Shown piece by piece: positions 1-7,854 of a stretch of 23,740 nucleotides of DNA. Source of the DNA: Alangreenwoodia sp963602445 (GTDB lineage Bacteria > Bacillota > Clostridia > Peptostreptococcales > Anaerovoracaceae); the NCBI GenBank assembly GCA_963602445.1, contig CAVCIY010000088.1, forward strand, positions 1-23,740, read 5' to 3'. The notes beneath the pieces were generated by a model. The model made no database searches, was not told the origin of the DNA, and was given only the letters and a program-made list of their open reading frames with translations. Each line of letters starts with the position of its first letter. Position 1 is the stretch's first letter. Position numbers and translations under genes: made by a program.

Positions 1-40
1 CCGCGCTGCAGCCATCTTCGTCATTGCAGCATCGCCGCCG
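1..40 (-). repeat. Dispersed GC-rich repeat, copy 1
   Basis: Read on the minus strand, this segment matches 3963-4002 on the plus strand at about 32 of the first 37 positions, without gaps. Both translate in one frame to a Gly-Gly-Asp-Ala-Ala then Thr-Lys-Met-Ala-Ala pattern. Neither copy lies in a recognised gene. It may be a dispersed element or two relics of the same low-complexity sequence. Confidence 0.5.
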
Positions 41-100
41 CGCCGCCGCGCCGCCGCGCCGCCGCCGTCTTCGTATCGCCGCCGCGCCGCCGCGCCGCCG
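31..100. repeat. GC-rich duplicated block
   Basis: Two identical 26-bp blocks (31-56 and 75-100), made of GCC/GCG triplets, are separated by 18 bases. The rest of the first 227 bases, downstream of mltG, shows no supportable gene. A weak 7-bp inverted repeat (ATCTCAT at 170-176, ATGAGAT at 193-199) lies just past the mltG stop but has no convincing T tract, so I do not call it a terminator. Confidence 0.8.
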
Positions 101-227
101 TGCGTCTTTTTCAGACAGAAAACGATGCAGGCTTTGATCGCTGCACCGTCACTGACAATTATAATGAATATCTCATACCGCCGGCGAGTCAGATGAGATT
201 CTTAGTTTAAGTTTCAGCTTGATTCGA

Positions 228-1655
228 CTATTCAAGCGACTGCAGATATTCGTCCTTATAGGCGAGGAATGTATCATAATCAGCCGCAAAGTTGTGCAGG
301 CCTGAATTGTCCGGTTTCAGTACATAATATAAGTAATCGGTGGTTTCAGGATAGAGCGCCGCTGAAATACATTCATCATAAGGGCAGCTGATCGGACCTG
401 CAGGAAGCCCGTCTACCAGATAAGTATTGTACGGCGAGTCGATCTTGGTATCCTCTGTCGTGAGCCTGTCCTTTTGATCTCCGAGAGCATATTGGACTGT
501 GGCATCAATCTGAAGCTTCATGCCTGATTCGAGTCTGTTATAAATGACGCTCGCAACGATAGGGAACTCCGAGGATGACATCGCCTCTCTCTGAATCATG
601 GACGCTATAGTAATAATCTCACGCGGAGTATAACCGAGCTCCGCAGCCCTTGTATAATAATCTTCGGTGAAAATCTTGTCAAATTGGGCGAGGAGGGTAT
701 TTATCACGTTGTGGGCAGTTGCCTCAGGAGCAACTTTGTAAGTTTCCGGATAAAGGAATCCTTCAAGCCTGCTTTCGCCTTCACCCGTATATTCCATAAA
801 TTTATAATCGAAATCACCTTCGGCGACTTCCTGCATGAATTCCTCTTCCGTACACAGCCCTGTCTTTGCAACAATCTGCGCTATCTGAGCTGTGGTCGAC
901 CCTTCGGGAATAGTTATCGTAATCTGATCGTCGCCGCCCGTACAAAGCTTTTCCATAATCTCCGCCGCAGACATGGAAGGGCTGAGCTCATAGACGCCTG
1001 CCTTATATTTTCCGTCATAATGATTTATCTTTGATTGAATCTCAAATCCAAGCGCACTCCTGACAATGCCGTTGTCTGCGAGAAGCTCGGCTATTGATGA
1101 TGTAGTGCTTCCGGATTTTACATTTATCGCTGTGGTCTGTGTAGACGAAGAATCATAAGGCTCTGCGGACGTCTTTGTAAAATAATGAAATAAGCCTGCC
1201 GCTGCTACGACTACGACAATAAGCAATGCCAGAATTCTGATTGTACGCGCTCTTCTGCGTTTGCGTTTTTTGTTTCTTTCTCTCTGCTCGGCAATCCTGC
1301 GCTTTTTTTCTGCTGATTCTGCCGATGCTTCGCTATATGGTGTGTCATTTATTCTGCCGTTACTTTGGCTTTTTATGCCGGTATTTCGGCTTTTCACACC
1401 GTTACTTTGACTTTTCACGCCGGTGCTTTGATTTTTCGCACCGGTGCTTTGAGTTTTCATGCCGATGCTTTGATTTTTCACACCGTTACTTTGGCTTTTT
1501 ACACCGGTACTTCGGCTTTTCATACCGTTACTTTGATTTTTCGCACCGTTACTTTGACTTTTTATGCCGTTACTTTGATTTTTTACACCGGCATTTTGAC
1601 CATTTGTGTCAATACGTTTGCTTTGTGTAGAATTGTTTTTATTCTTAGTATCCAT
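228..1655 (-). CDS. mltG: Endolytic murein transglycosylase MltG (YceG-like)
   Basis: This membrane-anchored lytic transglycosylase cleaves nascent peptidoglycan strands and so sets glycan length; it acts at the outer face of the membrane. The 475-residue protein has a repetitive hydrophilic N-terminus (1-100), a basic stretch (117-138) and one membrane helix (about 139-157). A LysM-like region follows at about 245-290. The YceG catalytic core shows the LEGFLYPETY motif (297-306), the presumed catalytic Glu357 in MIQREA, VASVIYNRL (367-375), LQIDATVQYALG (381-392) and DGLPAGPI (415-422). The core matches the family well. The oddity is residues 23-100, eleven copies of a seven-residue repeat in what should be the cytoplasmic tail. 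The start is supported by AGAGG shortly upstream. The gene ends in TAG. Identification is by motif recognition and is firm. Confidence 0.95.
   Translation of the reverse strand: MDTKNKNNSTQSKRIDTNGQNAGVKNQSNGIKSQSNGAKNQSNGMKSRSTGVKSQSNGVKNQSIGMKTQSTGAKNQSTGVKSQSNGVKSRNTGIKSQSNGRINDTPYSEASAESAEKKRRIAEQRERNKKRKRRRARTIRILALLIVVVVAAAGLFHYFTKTSAEPYDSSSTQTTAINVKSGSTTSSIAELLADNGIVRSALGFEIQSKINHYDGKYKAGVYELSPSMSAAEIMEKLCTGGDDQITITIPEGSTTAQIAQIVAKTGLCTEEEFMQEVAEGDFDYKFMEYTGEGESRLEGFLYPETYKVAPEATAHNVINTLLAQFDKIFTEDYYTRAAELGYTPREIITIASMIQREAMSSSEFPIVASVIYNRLESGMKLQIDATVQYALGDQKDRLTTEDTKIDSPYNTYLVDGLPAGPISCPYDECISAALYPETTDYLYYVLKPDNSGLHNFAADYDTFLAYKDEYLQSLE
1359..1589 (-). repeat. 11 x 21-bp tandem repeat inside mltG
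   Basis: Eleven in-frame 21-bp units encode residues 23-99 of MltG with the consensus G-(V/I/A/M)-K-(S/N/T)-(Q/R)-(S/N)-(N/T/I). All units are exactly seven residues with no indels. Base differences between units are mostly at a few variable codons, which suggests expansion by slippage or unequal exchange under a coding constraint. The other strand is also open across the array, but only as a by-product of the repeat. Confidence 0.95.
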
Positions 1656-2221
1656 TTTAACCTCTTTTCTTTGATTTCAACCTATTCTATTTTATCAGCA
1701 TCAGAGAAAAAAATATACCTAAATTTTCATTTTTGTATTCCATATACAGACATATAGCTGCCGCACTCTCAATTTCGAAAAGTATGTTCTGATGTCTTTG
1801 GCGATCACTTTATGGATTGAAACGGCAAACTGTTGATATAATGCGGTTTAATGATTTTTACGCATAGCAGAAAATGCAGTATTTTTTCTGTGTTCATTTT
1901 TTCATTACCCTTGAAAATGCAACATAAGTATATTATTATATATACGCTTGTGTATACACAAAAATAGGGGCTTATATGTGCACACGCATTGCGTAAAAAG
2001 TTTGCGGCTGCAATGTGTGAAAATTTTGTGTATATGCGCGGCGATAATGCGCATATGCATTGTGTAAACGGCTTATATTTGCGGTTTGTGTCCGTGCTTT
2101 GCACCGGCGCATTGCGCACACGGTTTGTATCGGTGTTTTGCATCTGCGTTTTACGCATATGTCTTGCGGCGGAAGCTGCGATATTTTCAGATGAGATAGG
2201 TAGGAAAGAAGGGTAGTGAGT
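1656..2221. other. Non-coding, repeat-rich intergenic region
   Basis: No convincing gene is present. Short open frames exist on both strands but lack ribosome binding sites and recognisable proteins. The stretch holds a perfect 14-bp palindrome TTGTGTATACACAA (1948-1961), an 8-bp inverted repeat with a 9-base loop (ATATGCGC 2032-2039, GCGCATAT 2049-2056), and two degenerate 39-bp tandem units. It must contain the upstream signals of the divergent mltG and 2222 genes, but I see no clear promoter. Confidence 0.6.
2082..2159. repeat. Degenerate 39-bp tandem repeat
   Basis: Two adjacent units (2082-2120 and 2121-2159) match at about 29 of their first 37 positions; each begins CGGTTTGT. The unit is 13 codons long, which keeps frames open on both strands and explains the spurious ORFs here. 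Confidence 0.75.
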
Positions 2222-2851
2222 ATGAATCGTATTTTTGGGAATTTAAAAATGAAATGGCCGTCTGTTGTATTGTTTGCGATTATCGCAGGCGTATATACAG
2301 GTGTTGTCTTGATGATTGACGCCTTGAAGGATACGTCATTTCAGGATATCGGAATAGCATATGAATGGTGGGTCATTTTTGCGGTGGTTATTGTCGTAAA
2401 TTGCGAAAAGAATTGGGAAGCTATGCTGAAATGCTTTGTATTCTTTTTGATAAGTCAGCCGCTTGTATTCGCGGTTCAAATTGCATTTGGCCCGCTTTCG
2501 GTTGCTAAGGCATGGTATTATTATCGTGCGATATGGCTCCCGATGACGATGCTGACGCTTCCGGGCGGATTTATTGCATATTATTGCAAGAAGCAGAACG
2601 CACTCGGCGCAGTTATCCTCGGCCTTGGAAATACCATACAGGCAGCACTTGGTGTTTCGTATTTTGCGAAGATGATAAATGATTTTCCACATCATCTGCT
2701 GAGCGGCATTGTATGCTTTGCTTCGATTGGTGTGATGAGCTTCGCGATTCAGAAGAAAAAGGCGAACCGTGCGATTGCGATCGTGCTTCCGCTGCTGCTC
2801 GCAGCTGCTTTGGTTGCTTTCGTGATAATTAATAACCGCACCTTGTTCTGA
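2222..2851 (+). CDS. Multi-pass membrane protein of unknown function
   Basis: I do not recognise this family. From the ATG the protein is 209 residues. Hydrophobic segments lie at about 12-32, 48-60, 70-85, 100-120, 128-150, 158-175 and 182-203, giving roughly six or seven membrane helices, with a short basic cytoplasmic stretch (QKKKANR) before the last. No catalytic motif or signal peptide is visible. I chose the ATG at 2222 over the in-frame GTG at 2216 because AAGAAGGG (2206-2213) sits 8 bases before the ATG but only 2 before the GTG. It precedes the hydrolase gene on the same strand by 91 bases, so co-transcription is possible. A small integral membrane protein is all that can be said. 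Confidence 0.8.
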   Translation: MNRIFGNLKMKWPSVVLFAIIAGVYTGVVLMIDALKDTSFQDIGIAYEWWVIFAVVIVVNCEKNWEAMLKCFVFFLISQPLVFAVQIAFGPLSVAKAWYYYRAIWLPMTMLTLPGGFIAYYCKKQNALGAVILGLGNTIQAALGVSYFAKMINDFPHHLLSGIVCFASIGVMSFAIQKKKANRAIAIVLPLLLAAALVAFVIINNRTLF

Positions 2852-2869
2852 TAAGGTTTTGGTATCGGC

Positions 2870-2923
2870 TTCGGCGGCGGCTCGGAGTGGATTTCGGCGG
2901 CGGCTCGGAGTGGATTTCGGCAG
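2870..2923. repeat. 23-bp tandem repeat upstream of the hydrolase gene
   Basis: Two identical 23-bp units (2870-2892 and 2893-2915) and the first bases of a third lie in the gap between two genes. The unit length is not a multiple of three, consistent with a non-coding position. The repeat ends about 20 bases before the start of the downstream gene, so copy number could alter spacing upstream of its ribosome binding site. Confidence 0.9.
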
Positions 2924-2942
2924 GGAACAGAAGGAAGAGAAG

Positions 2943-3917
2943 ATGATGAAAAAATATATTAAAAAGTGCATTGTATTATTGTTGGTTGTCGTGATGGCGG
3001 TATGTCTGGCATGCTGTCAGAGCAAGGAGAAGCAGCAAGGAACGGAGGATGGGTCTATGTCGGCAGAAAATGAACAGCTGTCAGCTGACGGCGAGTCAAT
3101 GTCAGCTGATGATGAGTCGGTGACGGCAAGTGTAAAAACTGTTTCCGATGGTGATTTGGAAATGGATTATATCATTTTCGGAAGCGGTGAGAAAAATTTC
3201 GTTATTTTACCCGGTCTGTCTGTTCACAGTGTGATGGGTTCGGCTGATGTCATTGCGGATGCGTATAAGTCATTTGCCAAAGATTATACCGTATACGTTT
3301 TTGACAGAGCAAAGAATATACAGGACGGATATACCGTCGAGGATATGGCTGATGATACGGCGAAGGCGATGAAAGCTCTGAATATTGAAGATGCTGATAT
3401 ATTTGGCGCATCACAGGGCGGAATGATCGCTCAGTATCTTGCTATTGATCATCCGGACTTGGTCCACAAGATGATTCTGGGCTCTACACTCGCAAAGCCA
3501 AATGACACATTTAAAAAGATAACCGAAGAATGGGTCAGCCTTGCGGAAGAAAAGGATGAGACGGGTCTGCTTGAGAGCTTTGTCGACTATGTATATTCCG
3601 ATGCTACGCTTAAGGAATATCGGGACACTATAATTTCCTCCAATTCCGGCATCAGCGATGAGGAGTTTGAACGCTTCCGGATTCTGACAAGTGCATGCAG
3701 AACGTTTGATTGCTATGATGAGCTTTCTTCTGTCAGCTGTCCTGTTCTTGTACTCGGATCGGAGGGCGACCGCGTCGTGACTGCGGAGGGCTCGAGACAG
3801 ATTGCCGAGGCGCTTGGCTGCGAAATCTACCTTTATGATGACAGCTACGGCCACGGTGTATATGATGAAGCGCCGGATTACAGGCAGAGATGCTTGGATT
3901 TCTTTGAAAAAGAATGA
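2943..3917 (+). CDS. Exported alpha/beta-hydrolase, probable lipoprotein
   Basis: This is an alpha/beta-hydrolase-fold enzyme of 324 residues; the substrate is unknown. Residues 1-24 are a basic start followed by a strongly hydrophobic stretch ending in Cys-Leu-Ala-Cys-Cys, suggesting lipid attachment at a cysteine, although the lipobox is not canonical. A Ser/Glu/Asp-rich linker with imperfect S-(M/L)-S-A repeats follows. The catalytic triad is readable: Ser157 in G-A-S-Q-G, Asp276 in LGSEGDR and His304 in SYGHG. The hydrolase core resembles the esterase/lipase/peroxidase-like group with no more specific assignment. An in-frame TTG 84 bases upstream would add a tail encoded by the 23-bp repeats; I prefer the ATG at 2943 (or 2946) because AGGAAGAG lies directly before it and the signal sequence begins there. 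Confidence 0.88.
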   Translation: MMKKYIKKCIVLLLVVVMAVCLACCQSKEKQQGTEDGSMSAENEQLSADGESMSADDESVTASVKTVSDGDLEMDYIIFGSGEKNFVILPGLSVHSVMGSADVIADAYKSFAKDYTVYVFDRAKNIQDGYTVEDMADDTAKAMKALNIEDADIFGASQGGMIAQYLAIDHPDLVHKMILGSTLAKPNDTFKKITEEWVSLAEEKDETGLLESFVDYVYSDATLKEYRDTIISSNSGISDEEFERFRILTSACRTFDCYDELSSVSCPVLVLGSEGDRVVTAEGSRQIAEALGCEIYLYDDSYGHGVYDEAPDYRQRCLDFFEKE

Positions 3918-3962
3918 CCGAAGGCGCCAGAGGCAGGCGGTGATAGCTTGGATTGAAAGTGC

Positions 3963-4002
3963 CGGCGGCGATGCGGCGACGACGAAAATGGCTGCTGCGG
4001 CT
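3963..4002 (+). repeat. Dispersed GC-rich repeat, copy 2
   Basis: This is the partner of bases 1-40 in the opposite orientation, about 32 of 37 positions identical. It lies in the 314-base gap between the hydrolase and sensor kinase genes. A short open frame runs through it from inside the hydrolase gene but has no start signal, so I treat it as non-coding. Confidence 0.5.
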
Positions 4003-4035
4003 GCGATAGCATAAAGTGACAGGTTGACTAGTGCA

Positions 4036-4073
4036 AAACCGCGGGAAGCAGAATATGAAGTTTCCCGCGGTTT
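4036..4073 (+). terminator. Perfect 12-bp hairpin, possible terminator
   Basis: AAACCGCGGGAA (4036-4047) and TTCCCGCGGTTT (4062-4073) pair perfectly around a 14-base loop, 118 bases past the hydrolase stop. The T tract on the plus strand is only three bases, so termination efficiency is uncertain. It is placed well to end the hydrolase transcript before the sensor kinase promoter. Confidence 0.55.
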
Positions 4074-4172
4074 GTGTCGATAATGGGGAGTTTGTTATAA
4101 GGACGTGAGCGAAAGTGGCTGCAATCCAGGTGCGGCGTTAGTGCGGTGCGGCATTGGGGAAGTATGACCGCA

Positions 4173-4205
4173 GCGTTGGTACGGCGTTGGTATCGTTGTG
4201 ATAAT
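4173..4205 (+). promoter_or_regulatory. Direct-repeat operator and -10 box of the two-component operon
   Basis: Two perfect GCGTTGGT octamers (4173-4180, 4184-4191) are spaced 11 bp apart. The second ends exactly 8 bp before GATAAT (4200-4205), a good -10 match preceded by TG. No good -35 is present, as expected for an activator-dependent promoter. The predicted start point near 4212 leaves about 20 bases before the kinase ATG. Weaker copies, GCATTGGG at 4151 and GCGTTAGT at 4135, lie upstream; the first is two helical turns (22 bp) from the octamer at 4173. The same arrangement recurs before the adhesin gene at 7855. Confidence 0.65.
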
Positions 4206-4231
4206 AATGTAATGGTGGATAAGGATAAAGC

Positions 4232-6880
4232 ATGATGAAGAATAATGACACAGGAGGTCGACGCTCTCGTGCGGCAGCGGCTTTCGGCAAGCTAAAAAAA
4301 TTTAAGCGTCTTACGCCGTTATTTCATGTTGTAACTGCTTTGCTGGTGGTTGCGTTTGTTTTTACAATGTCATCGTCAAAGCTGACGCAGAATGTGGAAA
4401 GCCGCGCCCTATCGGAGATGAATTCAACCGTAAGTATGCAGGTGTCAGCATATAGAGACTATATGGACGAGCAGTTTCAGGCGGTGCGGCTTGTAGCTGA
4501 TATGCTTCAAAATGGCAGGCATTTCGCAAGCGAGGGGATTCAGCCTACATTAAAATCCATAGTAAATACATTTATACTTTGCGGATTATGTTTTGCCGAC
4601 TTGGACGGCAATACCACGGATTATCTGGGCAACGCTCTCGGCAGCTGCTCGGATCGTGAATATTTCCGCGAAATTGTTGACGGCAGCCACAGTCAAATTT
4701 GTGAATATCTTGCCGTTACAAAAAATAAAGATGAGCCTCGTGTCATTCTGTCCATACCTGCATATGACGAAAATGGTGAAATGTTCGGCGTGCTCTTTTG
4801 CAGCAAAGAAATTTCTGTTCTTGAAAAATCTCTTTTTGAAGAGAATGACCTCTTTGGTTCAAATTCCGCTACATTTATCTGTGACGAGTCAGGACAGGTC
4901 ATCGCCGCAAACGAAAACGGATATAATTTTTTCTCAAAGCATGATATCACAAAAGACGATGTGTTGAATATAAATGATCTAAGCGACGATTTAAAGAACA
5001 TATATGAAGAGAGCATGGCGCAGAAACGAGAGAGCACATCGCAGAGCAGTGAGGGTGCGGCGCAGAGCAGTGAGGGTGCGGCGCAGAACCGAGAGAGCAC
5101 ATCGCAGAGCAGTGAGGGTGCGGCACAGCAGGGAAAAATCGTGACGCGGCATATAAAAATAAAAGGAGAGCACTGCTTTGCAGGTTATACCGCAGTGGAC
5201 GAATGCGGCTGGAGCCTGTGCTGCCTTGCAGACGAGGCAGATGCCAATGAAGCATATAGTGAGAATCAGAAGAGAATCAAAAATACGATTTCATCTATCA
5301 CACTGATTTTCATTGCGTGCATTATCTATATTATTATCTTGGGACGGATCTATATGAAGCGTAAAGAACGGGAGGCGAGGATCATTCAGCGTTATAATGA
5401 CAATTATCAAAATATCCTGAGCGAAACGCATTGCGCGGTTGTGGAGTATGATACCGACAAGAAGACAATGACGACTATCCAGGAAAATTTCGGTGACTTG
5501 AAGCTGGGATCGCTAAACGGAACGTTGGATGCATATGAAGAATATAAGCATGTACATCCGGAGTTCGACTTCGAAGAGCTGGAGCAGGAAATCGAAATTG
5601 CCAGAGAAAGCGGCAGAACATGCTCATTTGAAACGATTTTGGCGCCGGATCCGAGCAGATTTTACTGGTTGAAGACGAAGCTGATCCCTATTACTGATGA
5701 GGATGGCGAAATGACACGGATTTACTGTGTGCTCTTTGATGTATCCGACGTGCATCGCACTCAAGAAACCGCACTGGAGACATATGCACAGATTCCGGGA
5801 GCGGTTCACCGACATGTTCTCACAAAGCCTATGCATGTGAATTATTACAGCGACGGCTTATGCAAAATGCTTGGATATACACATGCGGAAATAGATGAAC
5901 TGATTGGAAAGGAATATTTGTATACCATGCTGATTTGTGCTGAAGACAGACAAAAATTCATAGATTTCTTAGATGAGTTGGCTAAATCCGGCGGCGTGGG
6001 CAGCTGTGAATATCGCTTGCAATGCAAGAACGGCGAGCTTCTTGAAGTTTCCGATACCATGGATGCGAAACGCAGCTCTTCCGGCATTATGTACGGATAT
6101 TCCGTTGTAACGGACCTTCACAAGTACCGTGAGGAACAGCAGCAGCTTGAGAAGGAACTCAGTAAAACACGCGACCAGCTTGAACAGACGAGGGTCAAAA
6201 ATGCCGGCAGTCAGATGCAGCCGCATTTCCTTTATAATGCTCTTTCTTCTATTAGAGAAATTGTGCTTGAGGATCCCGAATATGCTTCAGACTTGATTTA
6301 TGATTTCACAACACATCTGCGTGCATGTGTACGCTCTATGTCTAGTGACGCACTTGTGCCGTTTACGCAGGAGCTTGAGAATATCCGCGCATATGTGAAT
6401 ATAGAAAAGATGCGTTTTGGTGACCGGCTCAGCGTAGAATATAATTGTGCGGAAACTGACTTTGAGATTATTCCATTGAGCATTCAGCCTCTGGTGGAAA
6501 ATGCGGTTCGACACGGCGTGTTTAACCGTGGCGCGGCCGGCGGCAAGGTTACGGTCAGCACGACCGGCGGTGACGGGTGCATCATTGTATGTGTGGAAGA
6601 CGACGGCGTGGGATTTGACTATAAGAAGACTATGCAGGAGGTCAGGGACGGAACGAGGGACTCAAACGGACTTGCAAATCTGATTTTCCGCTTTGCGACT
6701 TTGATGAGGGCGGAAGTCTCCGTTGACAGTAAAATCGGCAGCGGCACAAAGGTTACGGTTACAATCCCGACAAACGGCAGCGGCACTGAACAGAGAAGCG
6801 AAAGTGACGCTGACTGCAGAAGCAAAAGTGACGCTGACTGCAGCAGGCATAAAGATAAGACCGGAAAAGAGTGTGAATGA
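4232..6880 (+). CDS. LytS-type sensor histidine kinase with Cache-like sensor and PAS domains
   Basis: This 882-residue membrane kinase is presumed to phosphorylate the response regulator encoded next. Membrane helices lie at about 28-47 and 352-371. Between them is an extracellular Cache-like sensor (about 50-345) containing 'GNTTDYLGNALGSCSDREYF'. The cytoplasmic part has two PAS-like domains (about 390-510 and 515-630), a coiled coil (632-655) and a His_kinase domain of the LytS/YehU class with phosphoacceptor His665 in QMQPHFLYNAL. The ATPase has the N box IQPLVENAVRHG (751-762), DDGVGFD (790-796), SNGLANL and GSGTKV. Oddities are a Ser/Gln/Glu repeat (266-299) inside the sensor region and a duplicated SDADC tail. 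AAGGA lies 6 bases before the ATG. The ligand is unknown. Confidence 0.93.
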   Translation: MMKNNDTGGRRSRAAAAFGKLKKFKRLTPLFHVVTALLVVAFVFTMSSSKLTQNVESRALSEMNSTVSMQVSAYRDYMDEQFQAVRLVADMLQNGRHFASEGIQPTLKSIVNTFILCGLCFADLDGNTTDYLGNALGSCSDREYFREIVDGSHSQICEYLAVTKNKDEPRVILSIPAYDENGEMFGVLFCSKEISVLEKSLFEENDLFGSNSATFICDESGQVIAANENGYNFFSKHDITKDDVLNINDLSDDLKNIYEESMAQKRESTSQSSEGAAQSSEGAAQNRESTSQSSEGAAQQGKIVTRHIKIKGEHCFAGYTAVDECGWSLCCLADEADANEAYSENQKRIKNTISSITLIFIACIIYIIILGRIYMKRKEREARIIQRYNDNYQNILSETHCAVVEYDTDKKTMTTIQENFGDLKLGSLNGTLDAYEEYKHVHPEFDFEELEQEIEIARESGRTCSFETILAPDPSRFYWLKTKLIPITDEDGEMTRIYCVLFDVSDVHRTQETALETYAQIPGAVHRHVLTKPMHVNYYSDGLCKMLGYTHAEIDELIGKEYLYTMLICAEDRQKFIDFLDELAKSGGVGSCEYRLQCKNGELLEVSDTMDAKRSSSGIMYGYSVVTDLHKYREEQQQLEKELSKTRDQLEQTRVKNAGSQMQPHFLYNALSSIREIVLEDPEYASDLIYDFTTHLRACVRSMSSDALVPFTQELENIRAYVNIEKMRFGDRLSVEYNCAETDFEIIPLSIQPLVENAVRHGVFNRGAAGGKVTVSTTGGDGCIIVCVEDDGVGFDYKKTMQEVRDGTRDSNGLANLIFRFATLMRAEVSVDSKIGSGTKVTVTIPTNGSGTEQRSESDADCRSKSDADCSRHKDKTGKECE
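5027..5128 (+). repeat. In-frame repeat in the kinase sensor region
   Basis: It encodes residues 266-299 as RESTSQSSEGAAQ, then SSEGAAQ, one Asn, and RESTSQSSEGAAQ again. The 39-bp units (5027-5065 and 5090-5128) are almost identical in sequence, indicating recent duplication. The insert is hydrophilic and probably forms a loop on the extracellular face. Confidence 0.9.
6794..6841 (+). repeat. 24-bp tandem duplication at the kinase C-terminus
   Basis: Two 24-bp units (6794-6817, 6818-6841) differ at one base. They encode the Arg-Ser-(Glu/Lys)-Ser-Asp-Ala-Asp-Cys octapeptide twice, after the end of the ATPase domain. The tail is not part of the kinase fold. Confidence 0.9.
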
Positions 6881-6915
6881 GATGATGGACGATAACGTAA
6901 ATAGGGGGTGCAGTT

Positions 6916-7710
6916 ATGAGAGCGATTCTTGTAGATGATGAACCAATCATGCTGCGCAGCTTTATGCGCTACAGCGCTGATATCCCGCAGCTGGATGTGG
7001 TTGCGCAATTTCAAAACGCGGAGGATGCCATTTCCTATGCGCAGGAAAACGCCTTTGAGCTGGCACTTCTGGATGTGTGTCTGCCGGGAATGAACGGCAT
7101 TGATCTTGCTGTTCGTCTTCGTGAGATAAATCCCGATATGCTCGTGGTATTCATCTCCGCATATGACGATTATCTCCGGAAATTCAATGAAATCGGCGGT
7201 GATTACTATATCCTCAAGCCATATAAAAAAGATACGATTCAAATGATGGCAGAAAAAATGGCTGTTCTTTCTGAGCGGCTGCACAAAGAAATTTATATTC
7301 AGATGTTTGGACGGTTCAATGTGCTTAAAAACGGCATTCCCCTGAAAATGAGCGGAAAGACGAAGGAGATTCTGGCACTTATCGCTTCGCGGCGCGGAAA
7401 AGAGATCAGCAACGAAGAGATTTATACTATCGTTTGGGAAAACCGCGAGTACAGCAATGAAAATATGAAGGTATATTACAATGCCCTAAGCAGACTAAAG
7501 CGTGTGTTGGCGGATGCCGGTATAAGTGAGCTTTTGATATCCACAGCGCACGGTCAAATGTTAAATACCGCAATATGCGATTGTGACTACTTTGCGTGGC
7601 AGGACAGGGAGATGAAGCAGCGCGACCGATTCGAAGGTGAATTTCTCTCGGAATACAGTTGGGGCGAGACTATATTGGCAAGAATTATGAGTCAGCTGCC
7701 AATTGGCTAA
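6916..7710 (+). CDS. Response regulator with SARP-like winged-helix output (COG3947-type)
   Basis: This cytoplasmic transcription regulator of 264 residues is the partner of the upstream kinase. The receiver domain (1-120) has Asp7/Asp8, phosphoacceptor Asp53 in LLDVCLPGMNG, Ser81 and Lys101 in the LKPYKK motif. The output domain (about 126-225) begins 'IYIQMFGRFNVLKNGIPL' and includes KTKEILALI and YYNALSRLKRVL, the winged-helix pattern shared by SARP activators and OmpR-type domains. The remaining 40 residues, from DYFAWQDREM, resemble the start of a bacterial transcriptional activation domain but are too short for a whole one. AGGGGGTG lies 5 bases before the ATG, 35 bases after the kinase stop. 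LytS-type kinases usually pair with LytTR regulators, so a SARP-like partner is less common. Its likely targets are the two GCGTTGGT repeat sites. Confidence 0.92.
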   Translation: MRAILVDDEPIMLRSFMRYSADIPQLDVVAQFQNAEDAISYAQENAFELALLDVCLPGMNGIDLAVRLREINPDMLVVFISAYDDYLRKFNEIGGDYYILKPYKKDTIQMMAEKMAVLSERLHKEIYIQMFGRFNVLKNGIPLKMSGKTKEILALIASRRGKEISNEEIYTIVWENREYSNENMKVYYNALSRLKRVLADAGISELLISTAHGQMLNTAICDCDYFAWQDREMKQRDRFEGEFLSEYSWGETILARIMSQLPIG

Positions 7711-7770
7711 ACTAAAGGCATTGAGCTTGCGACTGCGGCGACAGAAAGAATTTTATTTGTGAAAAATCGG

Positions 7771-7812
7771 CTGCCTCCTGTGATTGAATTCACAGGAGGC
7801 AGTTCTTTTTTT
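7771..7812 (+). terminator. Rho-independent terminator of the two-component operon
   Basis: A perfect 13-bp stem (CTGCCTCCTGTGA, 7771-7783, with 7790-7802) has a 6-base loop and is followed by TTCTTTTTTT (7803-7812). It stands 60 bases after the response regulator stop. This separates the regulator transcript from the pilus operon, so the pilus genes need their own promoter. Confidence 0.93.
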
Positions 7813-7854
7813 ATAGTTTACGGAGCGGAGACAAGAAACAAAAAATGGATTTTC

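Noticed and set aside
170..199. Terminator downstream of mltG
   Set aside because: Only a 7-bp stem with a 16-base loop and no T tract in the minus direction.
1241..1630. Plus-strand ORF with a repeated aromatic (RYFDFSHRYFGF-like) pattern
   Set aside because: It is the antisense translation of the 21-bp repeat array in mltG. The period, a multiple of three, keeps several frames open. No ribosome binding site.
1805..2216. Overlapping short ORFs on both strands between mltG and the membrane protein gene
   Set aside because: Low-complexity products created by 39-bp tandem repeats; no ribosome binding sites and no recognisable family.
3802..4014. Plus-strand ORF running out of the hydrolase gene into the gap
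   Set aside because: Mostly a shadow of the hydrolase in another frame; the rest is the GC-rich dispersed repeat. No start signal.
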